NCBI RefSeq assembly: GCF_027580225.2
Contig: NC_073354.2
Coordinates: forward strand, 27,362,001-27,426,000
Direction: 5' to 3'
Length of the DNA stretch: 64,000 nt
Source of the DNA: Misgurnus anguillicaudatus
Taxonomy: Eukaryota; Chordata; Actinopteri; Cypriniformes; Cobitidae
Below, one piece after another: positions 44,001 to 52,287 of this stretch; position 1 is the stretch's first letter; each line of letters begins with the position of its first letter. A program made the translations under genes and the position numbers. Below the pieces are notes generated by a model. That model had not been told where the DNA came from and did no database searches. It saw only the letters and a program-made list of their open reading frames with translations.

Positions 44001-47000
44001 CTGCGTCAGACCTACACTGTTACTACACTGTAGGCCCGGTGTCTCCAACCCTACTCCTGGTAAGCTACCGCCCTGCAGACTTCAGTTCCAACCCAGCTCC
44101 AAAACACCTGTCTGTATTTATCAAGCCAACCTGAACACTTTGATTAGCTGCTTCAGCTGTGTTTGTTCAACAAGGTATCACACCAAGGCGTGTACTACAC
44201 ACGATGGTCCACTACAGGATGCGTGTCAGTGTCATGCTTTGCCTTCTCTAGGTGTGAAAATAACCCGCATATCTAGGCGTAAAAAAATAACCCACATTTC
44301 TAGGCATAAAAAGGACCCATATTTATAAGGATGATAAACAATAGGGTCAGTGTTGGGAAAGTTCACTTTCTACATTAACTAGTTCAAAGTTCAGGTCACA
44401 AAGTTTAAAATGAACTAGTTTAGTTCATACTTCAAAATTTTGAGCTAGTTCACAGTTCCAAAAATGAACTAATTTATAGTTATTTTTTCCCATATTATTT
44501 TTACAAATTATTGCCATTATAGCCCATATAGAACCACAGACAGCAATTATTTTATCAGTTTTGACACTGAAGCTAAATGTGTCAGAATTAGCTTCAGCGA
44601 CCCCCTTAAAGGTAGAGTAACAGATTTGATCCTGAAACATTTTTAGTTAAGTCTCCTCACATTCTGATAGCAATCACTGTGTTAAGTTGTTTAAATGTAT
44701 TTGTAGAAATGTATGTCATCTGTGAAAGGCGTAGGACCTAAAAATGTTCAACCAATCATAGATTTCGTTCCGACGGACGTTTCCTTTTTTTCCCCTCATA
44801 CGTAAGCGTAATTTGAATGCCCACTGCGCAGCGAGTCCACGCATACACCAAACGTCATTGGCGCGTTCACGTGCGCTCACCTCCTGTCTGTAAACAGCGA
44901 GAATGGCAAACTTTTCTGCTAAATTGACAACCTGTTCAGGAGCCACAAAACGAAATGCATCTTTTATAACAACAACAGCAAACACTGCCTGGATCAGCAA
45001 AAGACCAAAAACCCAAATGAACATCAGTAACTTTACTGCTTTACCACGAGATGCAAACAGCTGCAGGAGGCAAAGGGTCTGAAAGGGTCGTTGCACTGTT
45101 TATTTTGGTAAGGTGGGTACGTGATGTTTGTATTGAGATGGATTCAGATATTCTCCTTTGTTGAAACATTGTGTTGTTTATGAAATTTGTGTTCATTCAC
45201 GGATTAGCGTAACGATATATTTACTACGTCTACACAACAGAACGTGTGCTTAAACTAATTCTGATGTAAACCAGTTGTTTATGTTGGTTATGTTGGAAGT
45301 CTTATTCACTTTGTACTGCAAAGTTTTCTCACTGGTGAATGAGACATGAGATGTGACCGTCTGATCTGTGCGTGTTCATGTGTTTTGAAAGAGGCGTGAC
45401 TTAGGATGGCAATTTGACTTGAGGGCGGGCACGTGATTTCATTGCTAGGCGGCTACCGTTAGCATTTTCCAAAATGTGTTACCCTACCTTTAAGTTCAAT
45501 TTGCCGTTTCAGGTTTGCTGTGGATGTGACTAAATTGCGGATTTTCTGTTTGAAAGCTGGCGGTCAAAGTTGCACAGAAATGTGAGATTTTTCCCATCCT
45601 CGTCCTCACCGACCTTGTCATAAAACTCATTGCTGCGTCGCCTACATGCTGCACCTCCATGCTGGTCTTTGTTTTAAAGACACATGCAGCAGTGAATCAT
45701 TGGGGGCTGGTGTTGCTAGGTTGGGTGTTTTTTCCGCTACACATTAAGGCCTGTTTACAGTTTGTTTTAGCCGGGTTTTCGCCTGGAAGATTCTATAAAA
45801 ATCTGGCACCTATTGAACGACATTAAACTGAGAGAGCGTGCCAGTCACAAACTCCAGAATAAACAAGTTCACAGTAACGTTCATCAGGCAGTAATACAGT
45901 ACGTTCACCCTGCTGAAAAAACAGCATACCAGCAAGACCAGCATATGTTGTGTTTTGGTGCTGGTTTGCTAGTGAACATCAGCTAAACCAGCATCAGCAC
46001 CAGCATAGCACCAGCTAAACCAGCATCAGCACCAGCATAGCACCAGCTAAACCAGCACCAAACCAGCATTAGCACCAGCTAAACCAGCACCAAACCAGCA
46101 TTAGCACCAGCTAAACCAGCACCAAACCAGCATTAGCACCAGCTAAACCAGCACCAAACCAGCATTAGCACCAGCTAAACCAGCACCAAACCAGCATTAG
46201 CACCAGCTAAACCAGCACCAAACCAGCATTAGCACCAGCATCCCATGTTGGTCATACCAGCAAGACCAGATTATGTTGTTATTTGCTCTGAAAAAAAGTG
46301 TGAATCATAGTCCGGAAAATACGGTACAGTATTTTTCATGTGGGCATGTATTGCAAATAATGCATTATAAAACAATTGTTTTATTAACATAATCATGATG
46401 GTAATAGATGAAATTATTTATTGAGTACATGTCTCTAATGTTTGCAATTAAAATGAAAACTGTTTGATGATTCTTATGTGTTTCTGTTCTTTTTGATAAT
46501 TACATATAACAGTGCAAATAACAACATGGCATCAAAACTATATTTTAAATTGCAGTATGCTGTCTTGAGGGCGGTTCACATTTCGCATCTAAAACCGTGC
46601 GGAAACCATGCATTGTCTTCCTCCTTCTTTTCCAATGCACTTTCGACGCTGTAATCTGAAAAATGTAAGCATTTTTAAGCTGAGCTGCGTCGCATGCGCG
46701 TCGCTCACTATTTGAGCGTGCTTGCCAAGGGCTACCAATGAGATTCAAACCTGTATCCTACTGAAATGCTGAAATTCAGCGGCTAGCTAATCTGCACTGA
46801 CAATTAAGCTAAACATAATATGGATAATTAATGTGTTGTGAAGTGATGAATAGCCTCTTTTAATAAGCATGGCCTGCACTTTGTGCTAGTATGTAATAAA
46901 CCTATTAACTGAACTCTGGCCTGAGACATTGCATTATTATTATTATTATTATTATTATGTTAAATTCAACAGAGGAAACAGGAGAGGGAAGTCAGGCAGT

Positions 47001-50000
47001 TGAGGAGGAGAAAGAGTTAGAAGGAGAAGAGAGGGAAATAATAGGTAAAGGGCCCTCCCAAGAAGACACACACAAGGTGCACAGTTTGCACATGTTGTTA
47101 TTAAAAATAAATATGTTGTTTTAAAAATATAAAATGTATTTCTCAAGTGTCTTTTTTTTGGGGGGGGGGGTCCTCTGTATTTGAAAAATCCTGGCTACGA
47201 CCTTGTTTGCCTTAAACATTGCTGGAAGCAGCAAGTACAGGGTCAAGCCTAGGCTGAAAGCTAAATAAAGGTGGTCTTCTATGATGATGAGACTGAGAAA
47301 GCAGTTTGAAATTTACACTAAAAAATGCTAGTATATTTTCCACCAAGTCTTGGGTCAAAAAAAAAGGATGAACCCAACCTGTTGGGTTAAAATTCAACCT
47401 ATGCTTAAATGTTTAAACCCAAAATGCTGGGTTCTTTTAATTCACAGTTTTGTCAAATATATAAATGTTCTTGGTTAATTTAACCCAACGGCTGAATTTG
47501 TCCCTTTTTGAACCAATGCTGGGTTAAAAATAACCCAACATTTTTAGAGTGTATTTTCTCATGTTTGTCACATTTATTGTATTCACTGATAATAATGAAA
47601 CAATTTACCATAGCAGCCAAGATGTCCATTTCTATATGTACAGTTCATGGCTGGTGGGCAAGAGTCTGTAGAACAACGCAGATCATACGGGCCAAAACAC
47701 TTACAGTGTTTCAAACAGTCTGAAACCCAAAACTGTTCACCAATCTATTAAAATATAACATTAATCATTAACTTTACATTCCACTTACAGAGTTGCAAAA
47801 TGTTTACCATTTGTGCTGTATGTTAATACTGTAATCAACTGCTTTAACAAGTATATGTCAAAGCACCAAGTAATGTTTGCAGAATTGTATTTAGCAGTAA
47901 TACACCAATGCTTACATTAGCATAAAAACATAAAGCAATGTATTTTAACACCTTTTTTGACACTCACAGTATAGTAGAATCCATCATACATGCATCCACA
48001 TTGCTCCACAGGTACACAGTGTCTTGCACTTCTCACAAATCCATCATTACAGAAACAGCCTTCTGAGCATGTGTATTCACAGCTCGCATCAATGCTGCTG
48101 GCACATGTATGACCACAGTTTGTGCCACACAGCTCGTAGTGAGCGTTCTCTGGACATGTCATGACTGTAAATGTAATGAGGAGTAATAAACTATCAGTTA
48201 TATAGAAAATATCTCTTATTATACAATATACTAAAATATCTGTTAGTATCCTACAGTACACAGTTTATTAAACTTAATAATCCACAGTTACACACTATGT
48301 TAAATAATATGAATTTTTGGAAACTATAAAAGTAAAAGAAATCTCTTGAGGAATCACCACATTTTAAACTCAATTGAACTGGTCTTTTTCACTTATGTTC
48401 TGTTCACACTACCAACGACTCAGAATAGCATGATGTAATTCATTCCAGTGATAGATGGATACTTCCAGTGAAACAAGCAACAGTGATCATTGGTGACAGT
48501 AAGTGAGTATGTCCAGCGATGCGAAAAAGACAAATTCAACTTTAAGGAAATGACAAGTGACTTTTGGAAGCGACTATCAATGGGAGTTAAAGGCAGGGTA
48601 GGCAGGAATTATCTAAAAAACTTTTTTACAAGTTTGTCTAAACTGTCTTTATATACAAATGCATAATTAAAATGTAAGTACTCTGAAAAAGAGAGTATAA
48701 AACTCAAGTGTCTGTAGACCTCTCATGACTGTGTTAAACACAGTTAATTATTTCCATCCGGGACGAAACAAATGATTAGCTTGCTCAAATATCACTCTCT
48801 CTCGCGACCATGGTACCACCCGTTGCTATGGGATCTGCCCAGACATGCGCACACCCGATTGATTTGAACGTACACAAGGCACTCTAGGAAGAGCAAAAGT
48901 ACAGCAGAGAAATAGCATTCACAACTCACAGAAAGTGCATTCACATCTTACACTACCTGCATATCCAGTCAGCGAAGGCAAAAAAGGAATAAACGAAGCA
49001 ATCAAACGAGAGTAAATATCGCGTGGCTTTTCCTCGAGTCGATGATGCGGTAGCGTTATTGTCTGCGGGGTGTAGTCCTCGTCAGAGTCAACAATGCTTT
49101 CATCACGGAAACTCTTCCATGCAAAACACTGGCTTAATAGTGAGTACTAAAAGCCATCCGTTTATAAAAGCCATCTGTTTATATTCCTAGTGATAAAGTT
49201 AGGTGTATTATTACATGTGATTGTGACTTGGTGTTATTACATGCACCGCGCTCCTTCCTCTCCGCTTGTCTGAGGTAATTTGCGCGTTCATGTGTTTTGG
49301 GGGCGTGGCTTTAGAAGAAACCCAGAAGGGAGAGGGTGGAGTGAATGGAAAAATTAGCTGTGTTTAAAACAGTGGTGAGAGATCTACAGACACTCGATTT
49401 TTATACTCTCTTTTTAAGAGTACTTACATTTTACTTATGTATTGATATATAAAGACAGTTTAAACAAATTTGTAAAAAAGTTTTTTTAGATAATTCCTGC
49501 CTATCCTGCCTTTAAGTCAGTGGAGCCAAAGATATTTGATATTAACAAGATGCGTCACTCCTATTACTATGAATGGGGGAGATTGCAACTATCAATATGG
49601 CCGCTGTAGTCTCGCATTAAAGTATAAAGAGCCAAATGTCAACTTTTTGAAAATGACATCCTCTTGGGAAGGGCTCTGTACAGACTTTCAAACAGCCATT
49701 AAGAAGATTGGCAAGTACTTCACACATGCGCAGTATCTGACTTGCTAATCTAACGAGTAGGATAAAATGTCATGACATCAGAGCAGTGACACGACTTCCT
49801 TAAAAAGTCTGCCTTCTGGTGGAGCTCAGTGCCCGGTTGCATGAAACTCCTTAAGTGAGGGTTTCTCTAAGGGAGAAAAAATCCCTGAGGTAAAGGATTT
49901 ATTTAAGAGCATTGCAACAAAGGTCTTAACTGTCACCCTTACCTAAGTGTTTATATTAAGTATTTTACGGCAGTCTCTGCCAAAACACGGCAGCGGAGAC

Positions 50001-51236
50001 GCGGTTGCTGTAGTTACAAAATCTCACAGCGGTAAGAAATCAACGCACGCAGCTCAACAGACGGCGGATTTGTGTACAATGAAACATTGCAAATAACAGA
50101 CTGTAAAGTGCCGCATGTATAAAACCTCAAAGTAATTCAATCTGGAAACACTTTAGATTGACGGACGATCAAACCGCTATTCTCCTAATAAATGCGCATC
50201 ACTTTTCTCTAGGGATTATTTAGATCGTTAGAAATGCGCGTTGCTACATTTTCTTAAATAACCATACAATTAGCCATCGCGTGTGACGTTAAGGGACCTG
50301 TTTTAGTCTCTTAAGTTTTTAAGGGAAAATTGGACTTAAGGACTTTGTTGCAACGCATAGCAGAACTTAGGGTAATACTTTAGCATTTAAGGGTAAATAC
50401 TTATTGACAGCCTTAAGGTTCACTTAAGGGTTTTTCTTGCAACCCATTTTTTATTAAGGGCACCCTTAACCTTATATTTAAGGGATTTCTTAGCTTAAGG
50501 ACTTTCATGCAACCGGGCACAGGTCAGCAATCAATTACTGTGGTGAAAGGCTACTTATTTGTTTACTACTGTTACTAGGACAACCTAAACTAGGAATGTC
50601 TCCTAAAGACCTCATAGAAAGAGATATGTGACACACAGTGACAATGTCACTGGTAGTGTAACAAGGGCTTTCCAGTCACTTACCACATGACACATTTTCC
50701 CTCCATTGTAGGACATCAGCGTTGGCAGATTGACAGGCACTCACATAAGACTGAATAGAGCGGCACAATACATCATTCTGGTTCCCAGAGAGGCACACGT
50801 CAAATAAACAGTCATCAAAGTACACTTGTGGATCTACAGAAGCGTGACAGAATCTAAATGGGCCCTGAGTGTCAGTGATGATCTTACACAGGCCACGAGC
50901 AATTGTCTCATTTTGGCATGTAGGGCAGTTGTCTCCACAGTCATCATTGCATGGTATCTCATCCTCAACCTTCCATGATGCTCCAAACTGATCTTCTGAA
51001 GTTGCCAAAGAACCTGAAGGAGTCATGAAGTCATCTTCCGTATGATTGTTAAAGTTGCCACAGAGTCCACATGTAAGTCCTCTGTATGCTGCTGGTACAA
51101 TGATCTTTACCATCCAGTAGCCATCATAGCTCACACTCAAACCAAAGTCAGTTAAGACACGTATGCGCGTTCCAGTGGAGTAGACAGATACCTGGCCAGC
51201 GTCACGGATGGGGAGGTTTCTGATCTCTCCATCAAA
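31957..51236 (-). CDS. Gene A: ADGRF-like adhesion GPCR with VWD-C8-TIL and EGF modules (5' partial)
   Basis: Gene model of 19 exons read on the minus strand: 51236-50684, 48164-47968, 47744-47609, 43873-43730, 43520-43374, 43116-43060, 42718-42618, 42285-42221, 42112-41976, 41775-41578, 41190-40984, 35607-35464, 35301-35114, 35031-34861, 34638-33313, 33138-33097, 32856-32803, 32240-32180, 32063-31957. All borders are GT/AG, the phases match at every junction, and the exons sum to 4035 nt (1344 residues plus stop). Domain order is VWD(half)-C8-TIL-TILa-EGF-EGF-Thr/Pro-SEA-Ig-Ig-HRM-GAIN/GPS-7TM-tail. SEA-Ig-HRM-GAIN-7TM is the plan of group VI (ADGRF) receptors, which sit in the plasma membrane with a large extracellular stalk. 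The first half of the VWD and any signal peptide are missing; they should lie upstream, past the LTR element at 51752. Ligand unknown. The alternative, two separate genes, is weakened by the continuous frame across the TILa-EGF border. Confidence 0.85.
32180..32240 (-). CDS. Gene A exon: C-tail
   Basis: A 61-nt exon, phase 0 in, 1 out, acceptor TTACAG at 32241, donor GTTATA after 32180. It encodes [16 protein letters not shown] and KGTR. N-P-G-x-T-G-S-E is familiar from fish ADGRF tails. Confidence 0.8.
32376..32620. mobile_element. Small TTAA-flanked MITE
   Basis: Left AGGCAGTTTGCATGATCTCT pairs in reverse with right AGACGGTGTGCATGATTTTT; TTAA on both sides (32376-32379, 32617-32620). It lies in a gene A intron between the two C-tail exons. 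Confidence 0.75.
32803..32856 (-). CDS. Gene A exon: membrane-proximal C-tail
   Basis: A 54-nt exon, phase 0-0, acceptor TCACAG at 32857, donor GTAAAT after 32803. It encodes [18 protein letters not shown], a basic membrane-proximal tail. Confidence 0.85.
33097..33138 (-). CDS. Gene A exon: end of TM7 (42 nt)
   Basis: It encodes [14 protein letters not shown], the standard close of TM7 in adhesion GPCRs (G-L-F-V-F-x-x-x-x-x-L). Acceptor AATAG at 33139, donor GTATGA after 33097. Phase 0-0 and a 42-nt length are what many fish receptors of this family show. Confidence 0.9.
33313..34638 (-). CDS. Gene A exon: GAIN subdomain B, GPS and seven-transmembrane domain
   Basis: A single 1326-nt exon (442 codons, phase 0-0), acceptor TTTTAG at 34639, donor GTACCA after 33313. 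GAIN-B occupies roughly residues 1-150. The GPS has [16 protein letters not shown] and [10 protein letters not shown] (about 34190-34090); the cleavage triplet reads His-Thr-Thr, where most cleaving receptors have His-Leu-Ser/Thr. Seven hydrophobic segments follow: TM1 near [18 protein letters not shown], conserved Cys in PCSAAVFF (TM3) and RDTCWLNW (loop 2), TM6 with [12 protein letters not shown], and TM7 starting [11 protein letters not shown], completed in the next exon. It acts at the plasma membrane and probably couples to G proteins by a tethered agonist (family knowledge). Confidence 0.95.
34861..35031 (-). CDS. Gene A exon: GAIN domain, subdomain A
   Basis: Acceptor TTTAG at 35032, donor GTATGT after 34861; phase 0-0, 171 nt. 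It encodes amphipathic helices, from [18 protein letters not shown] to [15 protein letters not shown]. Low-complexity helical sequence in this position is the alpha-helical half of the GAIN fold. Confidence 0.82.
35114..35301 (-). CDS. Gene A exon: hormone-receptor-like Cys domain (HRM-like)
   Basis: Acceptor TTACAG at 35302, donor GTAATC after 35114; phase 1 in, 0 out. It encodes [17 protein letters not shown], then [15 protein letters not shown] and [12 protein letters not shown]. Four Cys with an internal G-x-x-x-x-x-C and a W before the last Cys match the domain just before GAIN in ADGRF receptors. Confidence 0.83.
35464..35607 (-). CDS. Gene A exon: end of Ig 2
   Basis: Acceptor CATCAG at 35608, donor GTGAGC after 35464; phase 1-1. 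It encodes [19 protein letters not shown], then IFTCRLKDM and [13 protein letters not shown], strands closing the second Ig-like domain. It lies 5.4 kb from the exon before it because the intron holds Harbinger, Tc1 and MITE insertions. Confidence 0.8.
36461..36700 (+). pseudogene. Harbinger Myb/SANT-like protein relic
   Basis: [17 protein letters not shown], then after a one-base frameshift near 36580 [16 protein letters not shown] and [18 protein letters not shown]...W spacing and K-R-K-W are the Myb-like DNA-binding pattern of Harbinger accessory proteins. Confidence 0.7.
36780..37004 (-). pseudogene. Harbinger transposase N-terminal relic
   Basis: It encodes [20 protein letters not shown] followed by [14 protein letters not shown]...[LI]-x-x-R-F-R-L is the N-terminus of HARBI1-type transposases. 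The catalytic DDE part is missing. Confidence 0.7.
37500..38696 (+). mobile_element. Tc1/mariner element (inactive)
   Basis: Terminal repeats CACTCACCTAAAGGATTATT and, reversed, CACTCACTTAAAGGATTATT; TA at both borders. About 1.2 kb, the usual full length. The ends and text match the fish Tc1 group whose ends read TTAGGAACACC. Confidence 0.88.
37652..38640 (+). pseudogene. Tc1 transposase pseudogene
   Basis: N-terminal helix-turn-helix [20 protein letters not shown], then a frameshift near 37980, then [16 protein letters not shown] (first catalytic Asp) and [18 protein letters not shown]. The second catalytic Asp, normally in Q-D-N-A-P-C-H, reads Asn. Stops follow, so it is dead. Confidence 0.85.
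39042..40594. mobile_element. Non-autonomous element with AGGTGTGTTCGAC ends
   Basis: Left TAGGTGTGTTCGACATCGGC and right reversed TAGGTGTGTTCGACTTCATG. About 1.55 kb, no convincing frame; sub-terminal GC-rich text (GCGCAGCGCCGCATG). Target duplication not resolved. Confidence 0.65.
40984..41190 (-). CDS. Gene A exon: end of Ig 1 and start of Ig 2
   Basis: Acceptor TTGCAG at 41191, donor GTTGTA after 40984; phase 1-1. It completes Ig 1 with D-S-G-R-Y-L-C, then gives [20 protein letters not shown] and [18 protein letters not shown]. The double Cys and V-E-W pattern recurs in ADGRF second Ig domains. Its donor GTTGTA is weak but carries GT. Confidence 0.83.
41384..41549. mobile_element. Foldback MITE, Angel-like
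   Basis: Left AGGGATTGGGAACTTCGGTC and right reversed AGGGATGGGCAACTGCGGTC, both running into CTGGAGGGCC. A very common fish type; name from memory. In the intron between the Ig exons of gene A. Confidence 0.75.
41578..41775 (-). CDS. Gene A exon: Ig-like domain 1, main part
   Basis: Acceptor TTTCAG at 41776, donor GTGAGT after 41578; phase 1-1. It encodes [14 protein letters not shown], then [12 protein letters not shown], ending ATESDSG. Cys in strand B, Trp in strand C and the D-S-G of strand E-F are the Ig hallmarks. The second Cys comes from the next exon (RYLC). Confidence 0.87.
41976..42112 (-). CDS. Gene A exon: SEA domain, part 3
   Basis: Acceptor GGATAG at 42113, donor GTATGA after 41976; phase 2 in, 1 out. 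It opens [20 protein letters not shown]-[IV]-x-x-D-Y is the SEA turn. No clear autoproteolysis GSVVV site is seen, since the sequence here is GSIIA. The C-terminal helix [14 protein letters not shown] follows. Confidence 0.85.
42221..42285 (-). CDS. Gene A exon: SEA domain, part 2
   Basis: A 65-nt exon, phase 0 in, phase 2 out; acceptor TTGCAG at 42286, donor GTATTA after 42221. It encodes [21 protein letters not shown], the middle of the SEA fold (given here without its last residue, which is split over the intron). Confidence 0.83.
42618..42718 (-). CDS. Gene A exon: SEA domain, part 1
   Basis: Acceptor TTGCAG at 42719, donor GTGAGT after 42618; phase 1 in, 0 out. It encodes [18 protein letters not shown] and a following [12 protein letters not shown], the first strand and helix of a SEA domain (M-S-x-R-x-N-x-x-F-D-x-S-L is typical of ADGRF and HEG proteins). 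Confidence 0.85.
43060..43116 (-). CDS. Gene A exon: Thr/Pro linker
   Basis: A 57-nt exon, phase 1-1, acceptor ATGCAG at 43117 and donor GTATGT after 43060. It encodes [19 protein letters not shown], a mucin-like linker likely to be O-glycosylated, placed between EGF and SEA. It is too short to call alone; the support is the phase match on both sides and the composition. Confidence 0.75.
43374..43520 (-). CDS. Gene A exon: Ca-binding EGF module, type T1
   Basis: Acceptor TTTAAG at 43521, donor GTATTA after 43374; phase 1-1, 147 nt. It encodes [18 protein letters not shown], then [12 protein letters not shown] and NISNPC. It has Ca-binding residues, the Asn-hydroxylation site and N-glycosylation sequons, as in gene B T1 exons. 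It differs from them by AKIPE and CKSGY. Confidence 0.9.
43730..43873 (-). CDS. Gene A exon: Ca-binding EGF module, type T2
   Basis: Acceptor TTTCAG at 43874, donor GTGTGT after 43730; phase 1-1, 144 nt. It opens [17 protein letters not shown] and has six Cys with the Asn-hydroxylation pattern C-x-N-x4-[FY/N]-x-C-x-C. It is very close in DNA to the T2 exons of gene B and shares the 144-nt length (one codon shorter than most) only with the exon at 11756-11899. Confidence 0.88.
43930..43985 (-). pseudogene. Eroded EGF T1 exon end, gene A
   Basis: Plus-strand GTCACTCATACCTCTTCATA followed by AGTTACTTCGTATTTCCCAT aligns to the donor end of a T1 exon (GTCAATCATACCTCTGCATG, then GGTTACTGATGTTTATAGGG). 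The rest of the exon is lost. Confidence 0.5.
44030..44180. repeat. Half of an Angel-like foldback repeat
   Basis: GGTGTCTCCAACCCTACTCC then GCAGACTTCAGTTCCAACCC and AGCTGCTTCAGCTGTGTTTG, resembling 41384-41549. The right half is missing. Confidence 0.5.
44606..45493. mobile_element. TTAA-flanked non-autonomous element
   Basis: Left AGGTAGAGTAACAGATTTG and right reversed AGGTAGGGTAACACATTTTG, TTAA on both sides (44606-44609, 45490-45493). No convincing frame; the minus-strand frame 45096-44716 looks spurious. Confidence 0.75.
45900..46290. repeat. Minisatellite (AGCACCAGCTAAACCAGC) in a foldback repeat
   Basis: About seven units of roughly 32 bp (CAGCATTAGCACCAGCTAAA, CCAGCACCAAAC) from about 45990 to 46235, flanked by the inverted pair ACCAGCAAGACCAGCATATG and CCAGCAAGACCAGATTATG contexts of a common fish repeat. 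Confidence 0.8.
46934..46957. repeat. (ATT)n microsatellite
   Basis: Eight ATT units. Confidence 0.9.
47335..47565. repeat. MITE-like repeat with AACCCAAC motifs
   Basis: GGTTAAAATTCAACC, AACCCAAAATGCTGGGTT and GGGTTAAAAATAACCCAAC pair in reverse across the unit. A common type in fish. Confidence 0.5.
47609..47744 (-). CDS. Gene A exon: TILa / VWC-like Cys module
   Basis: Acceptor TAATAG at 47745, donor GTAAAT after 47609; phase 0 in, phase 1 out. It encodes [18 protein letters not shown], then CSTDSCPP and a terminal NGHLGCY. The G-x-x-F/W...C..C.C pattern is the short module that follows TIL domains in FCGBP, zonadhesin and tectorin. It leaves in phase 1, and the next exon (EGF) enters in phase 1, giving an Asp codon at the border. 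Confidence 0.82.
47968..48164 (-). CDS. Gene A exon: TIL (trypsin-inhibitor-like) domain
   Basis: Acceptor TTACAG at 48165, donor GTGAGT after 47968; phase 1 in, phase 0 out. It encodes [18 protein letters not shown], then [17 protein letters not shown] and CVPVEQCGC: the ten-Cys TIL pattern that follows C8 in VWF-type proteins. The previous exon ends on a single G, which makes a Val codon with the first two bases here, so VWD-C8 and TIL read through. Confidence 0.88.
48587..49515. mobile_element. TTAA-flanked element with about 130-bp inverted repeats
   Basis: Left AGGCAGGGTAGGCAGGAATT and right reversed AGGCAGGATAGGCAGGAATT; the pairing goes on through TTATCTAAAAAA to TACTCT...GTGTCTGTAGA. 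TTAA on both sides (48587-48590, 49512-49515). In the intron between TIL and VWD exons. Confidence 0.85.
49829..50520. mobile_element. MITE, GTGCCCGGTTGCATG ends
   Basis: Left GTGCCCGGTTGCATGAAACT and right reversed GTGCCCGGTTGCATGAAAGT, continuing CCTTAAG. The inside is rich in TTAAGGG. Target duplication not resolved. Confidence 0.8.
50684..51236 (-). CDS. Gene A exon: second half of VWD domain plus C8 domain
   Basis: Acceptor TTTAG at 51237, donor GTAAGT after 50684; phase 0 in, phase 1 out. It opens with FDGEIRNLP and carries the VWD signature [15 protein letters not shown], in which the CGLCG stretch resembles the disulfide-isomerase-like motif of VWF, mucins and tectorins. A C8 domain follows, with eight-Cys spacing from [14 protein letters not shown] through [10 protein letters not shown] and CLFDVCLSG. 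These modules build disulfide-linked extracellular gels or matrices in mucins, zonadhesin and FCGBP. The N-terminal half of the VWD is not visible in the window. Confidence 0.88.
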
Positions 51237-51751
51237 CTAAATAGTAAAAGAAACAAAAGCAGAAAATTGTGACTAAATACAGCTACATATATGAGTGTAG
51301 CTTGAAATGGATTTGTAAAAATCAGATTTTATTTGTGTTTTTTTTTTGCTTGTTTGTATGTTTGTTTTTTCACACTTGCCAAATATGATCGGATTCCAAT
51401 CTGTTTTGTAGAAAAATCTGATTTGGACTGACATTGTGAAGAAGGTACAATACAATGCTTTCAAATTGCTTTCACAGTACTGTAAAGTCACACAAAGAAT
51501 GTTTGGTTTGGCAACGCATAAAGTTGAACAGGCCTTTTATTGAAGAGGGCTGATGAGTTGGTTTAGGCATAAAAAGGGATGTCCACTAAGTACATTTTTC
51601 CCTGGCCTCACCATTCTCACAAATACGGTTCTTCAAAGGTTTTTAAATGATAATAAAGGTTCTATATAATGTAGAACAGTATCTTATGGAATAACCTTTT
51701 TGTGCTGAAATGTTTTTTTGTCTTGGCAAAAGGGTTCGTTAAATTACAACT

Positions 51752-52285
51752 TGTTGGGATTCGGTTTGTGTGTTTTTGAGATTTATTATTTCCTTGTCAT
51801 GTTTTGGTTTATTAATTACTGTGTTCCTTGTTTACTGTATTATGTACTGTTTTTGATTGGGGTCTTTGATTATGGTTTTTGATTTGCATTATATCTTGTT
51901 TTGTTTCTTACCCTGTCTTTGTATTTGAGTAGTTTTGTCCCTGTGGTTAAAGTATTATTTCTAGTGATTATGTTTGTATTTGAGTCTTGCCTGTTTCTCC
52001 TCGTGTTGATTTATTGTCTCCGCCTAGTCCTTTGTTACCCTGGTTACTCATTGTCTTCATGCTCCTCCCCTTGTTTGTTGTCATAGTGTTTCATTGTTCT
52101 GGTTAATTCATTGGTCAATGTTGTGTATATATCCACTTCCTGTTCACCCCTTTGTCACGGTCCATTGTGTTAATGTTACGGTGTTTTTGCCCGGTGTTCT
52201 CGTGTTTTGTTTGTTTACCTGTTGAAATAAATTCTTTAACTGCATTTGGATCCATCCTCTTCTCATCTGTGTGCACATCGTGACA
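51752..52285 (+). repeat. 5' LTR
   Basis: TGTTGGGATTCGG ... CATCGTGACA. GTGTATATATCCACTTCC near 52120 may hold the TATA box; AATAAA at 52226 may be the polyadenylation signal. Confidence 0.92.
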
Positions 52286-52287
52286 GA

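Noticed and set aside
44716..45096. 126-codon minus-strand frame with a hydrophobic stretch
   Set aside because: It lies wholly inside the TTAA-flanked element 44606-45493 and has no recognisable domain.
45990..46235. Possible CRISPR array
   Set aside because: Direct units touch each other with no unique spacers, and the sequence is vertebrate; it is a minisatellite.
31957..51236. Two separate genes, an FCGBP-like one and a receptor
   Set aside because: Not excluded, but there is no stop, 3' UTR signal or new signal-peptide exon seen between 47609 and 43873, and the exon phases agree across the border.
52246..52287. Earlier ATG for the gag-like frame
   Set aside because: It lies inside the 5' LTR, probably near or upstream of the transcript start or in the R/U5 part; the ATG at 52288 follows the LTR directly.
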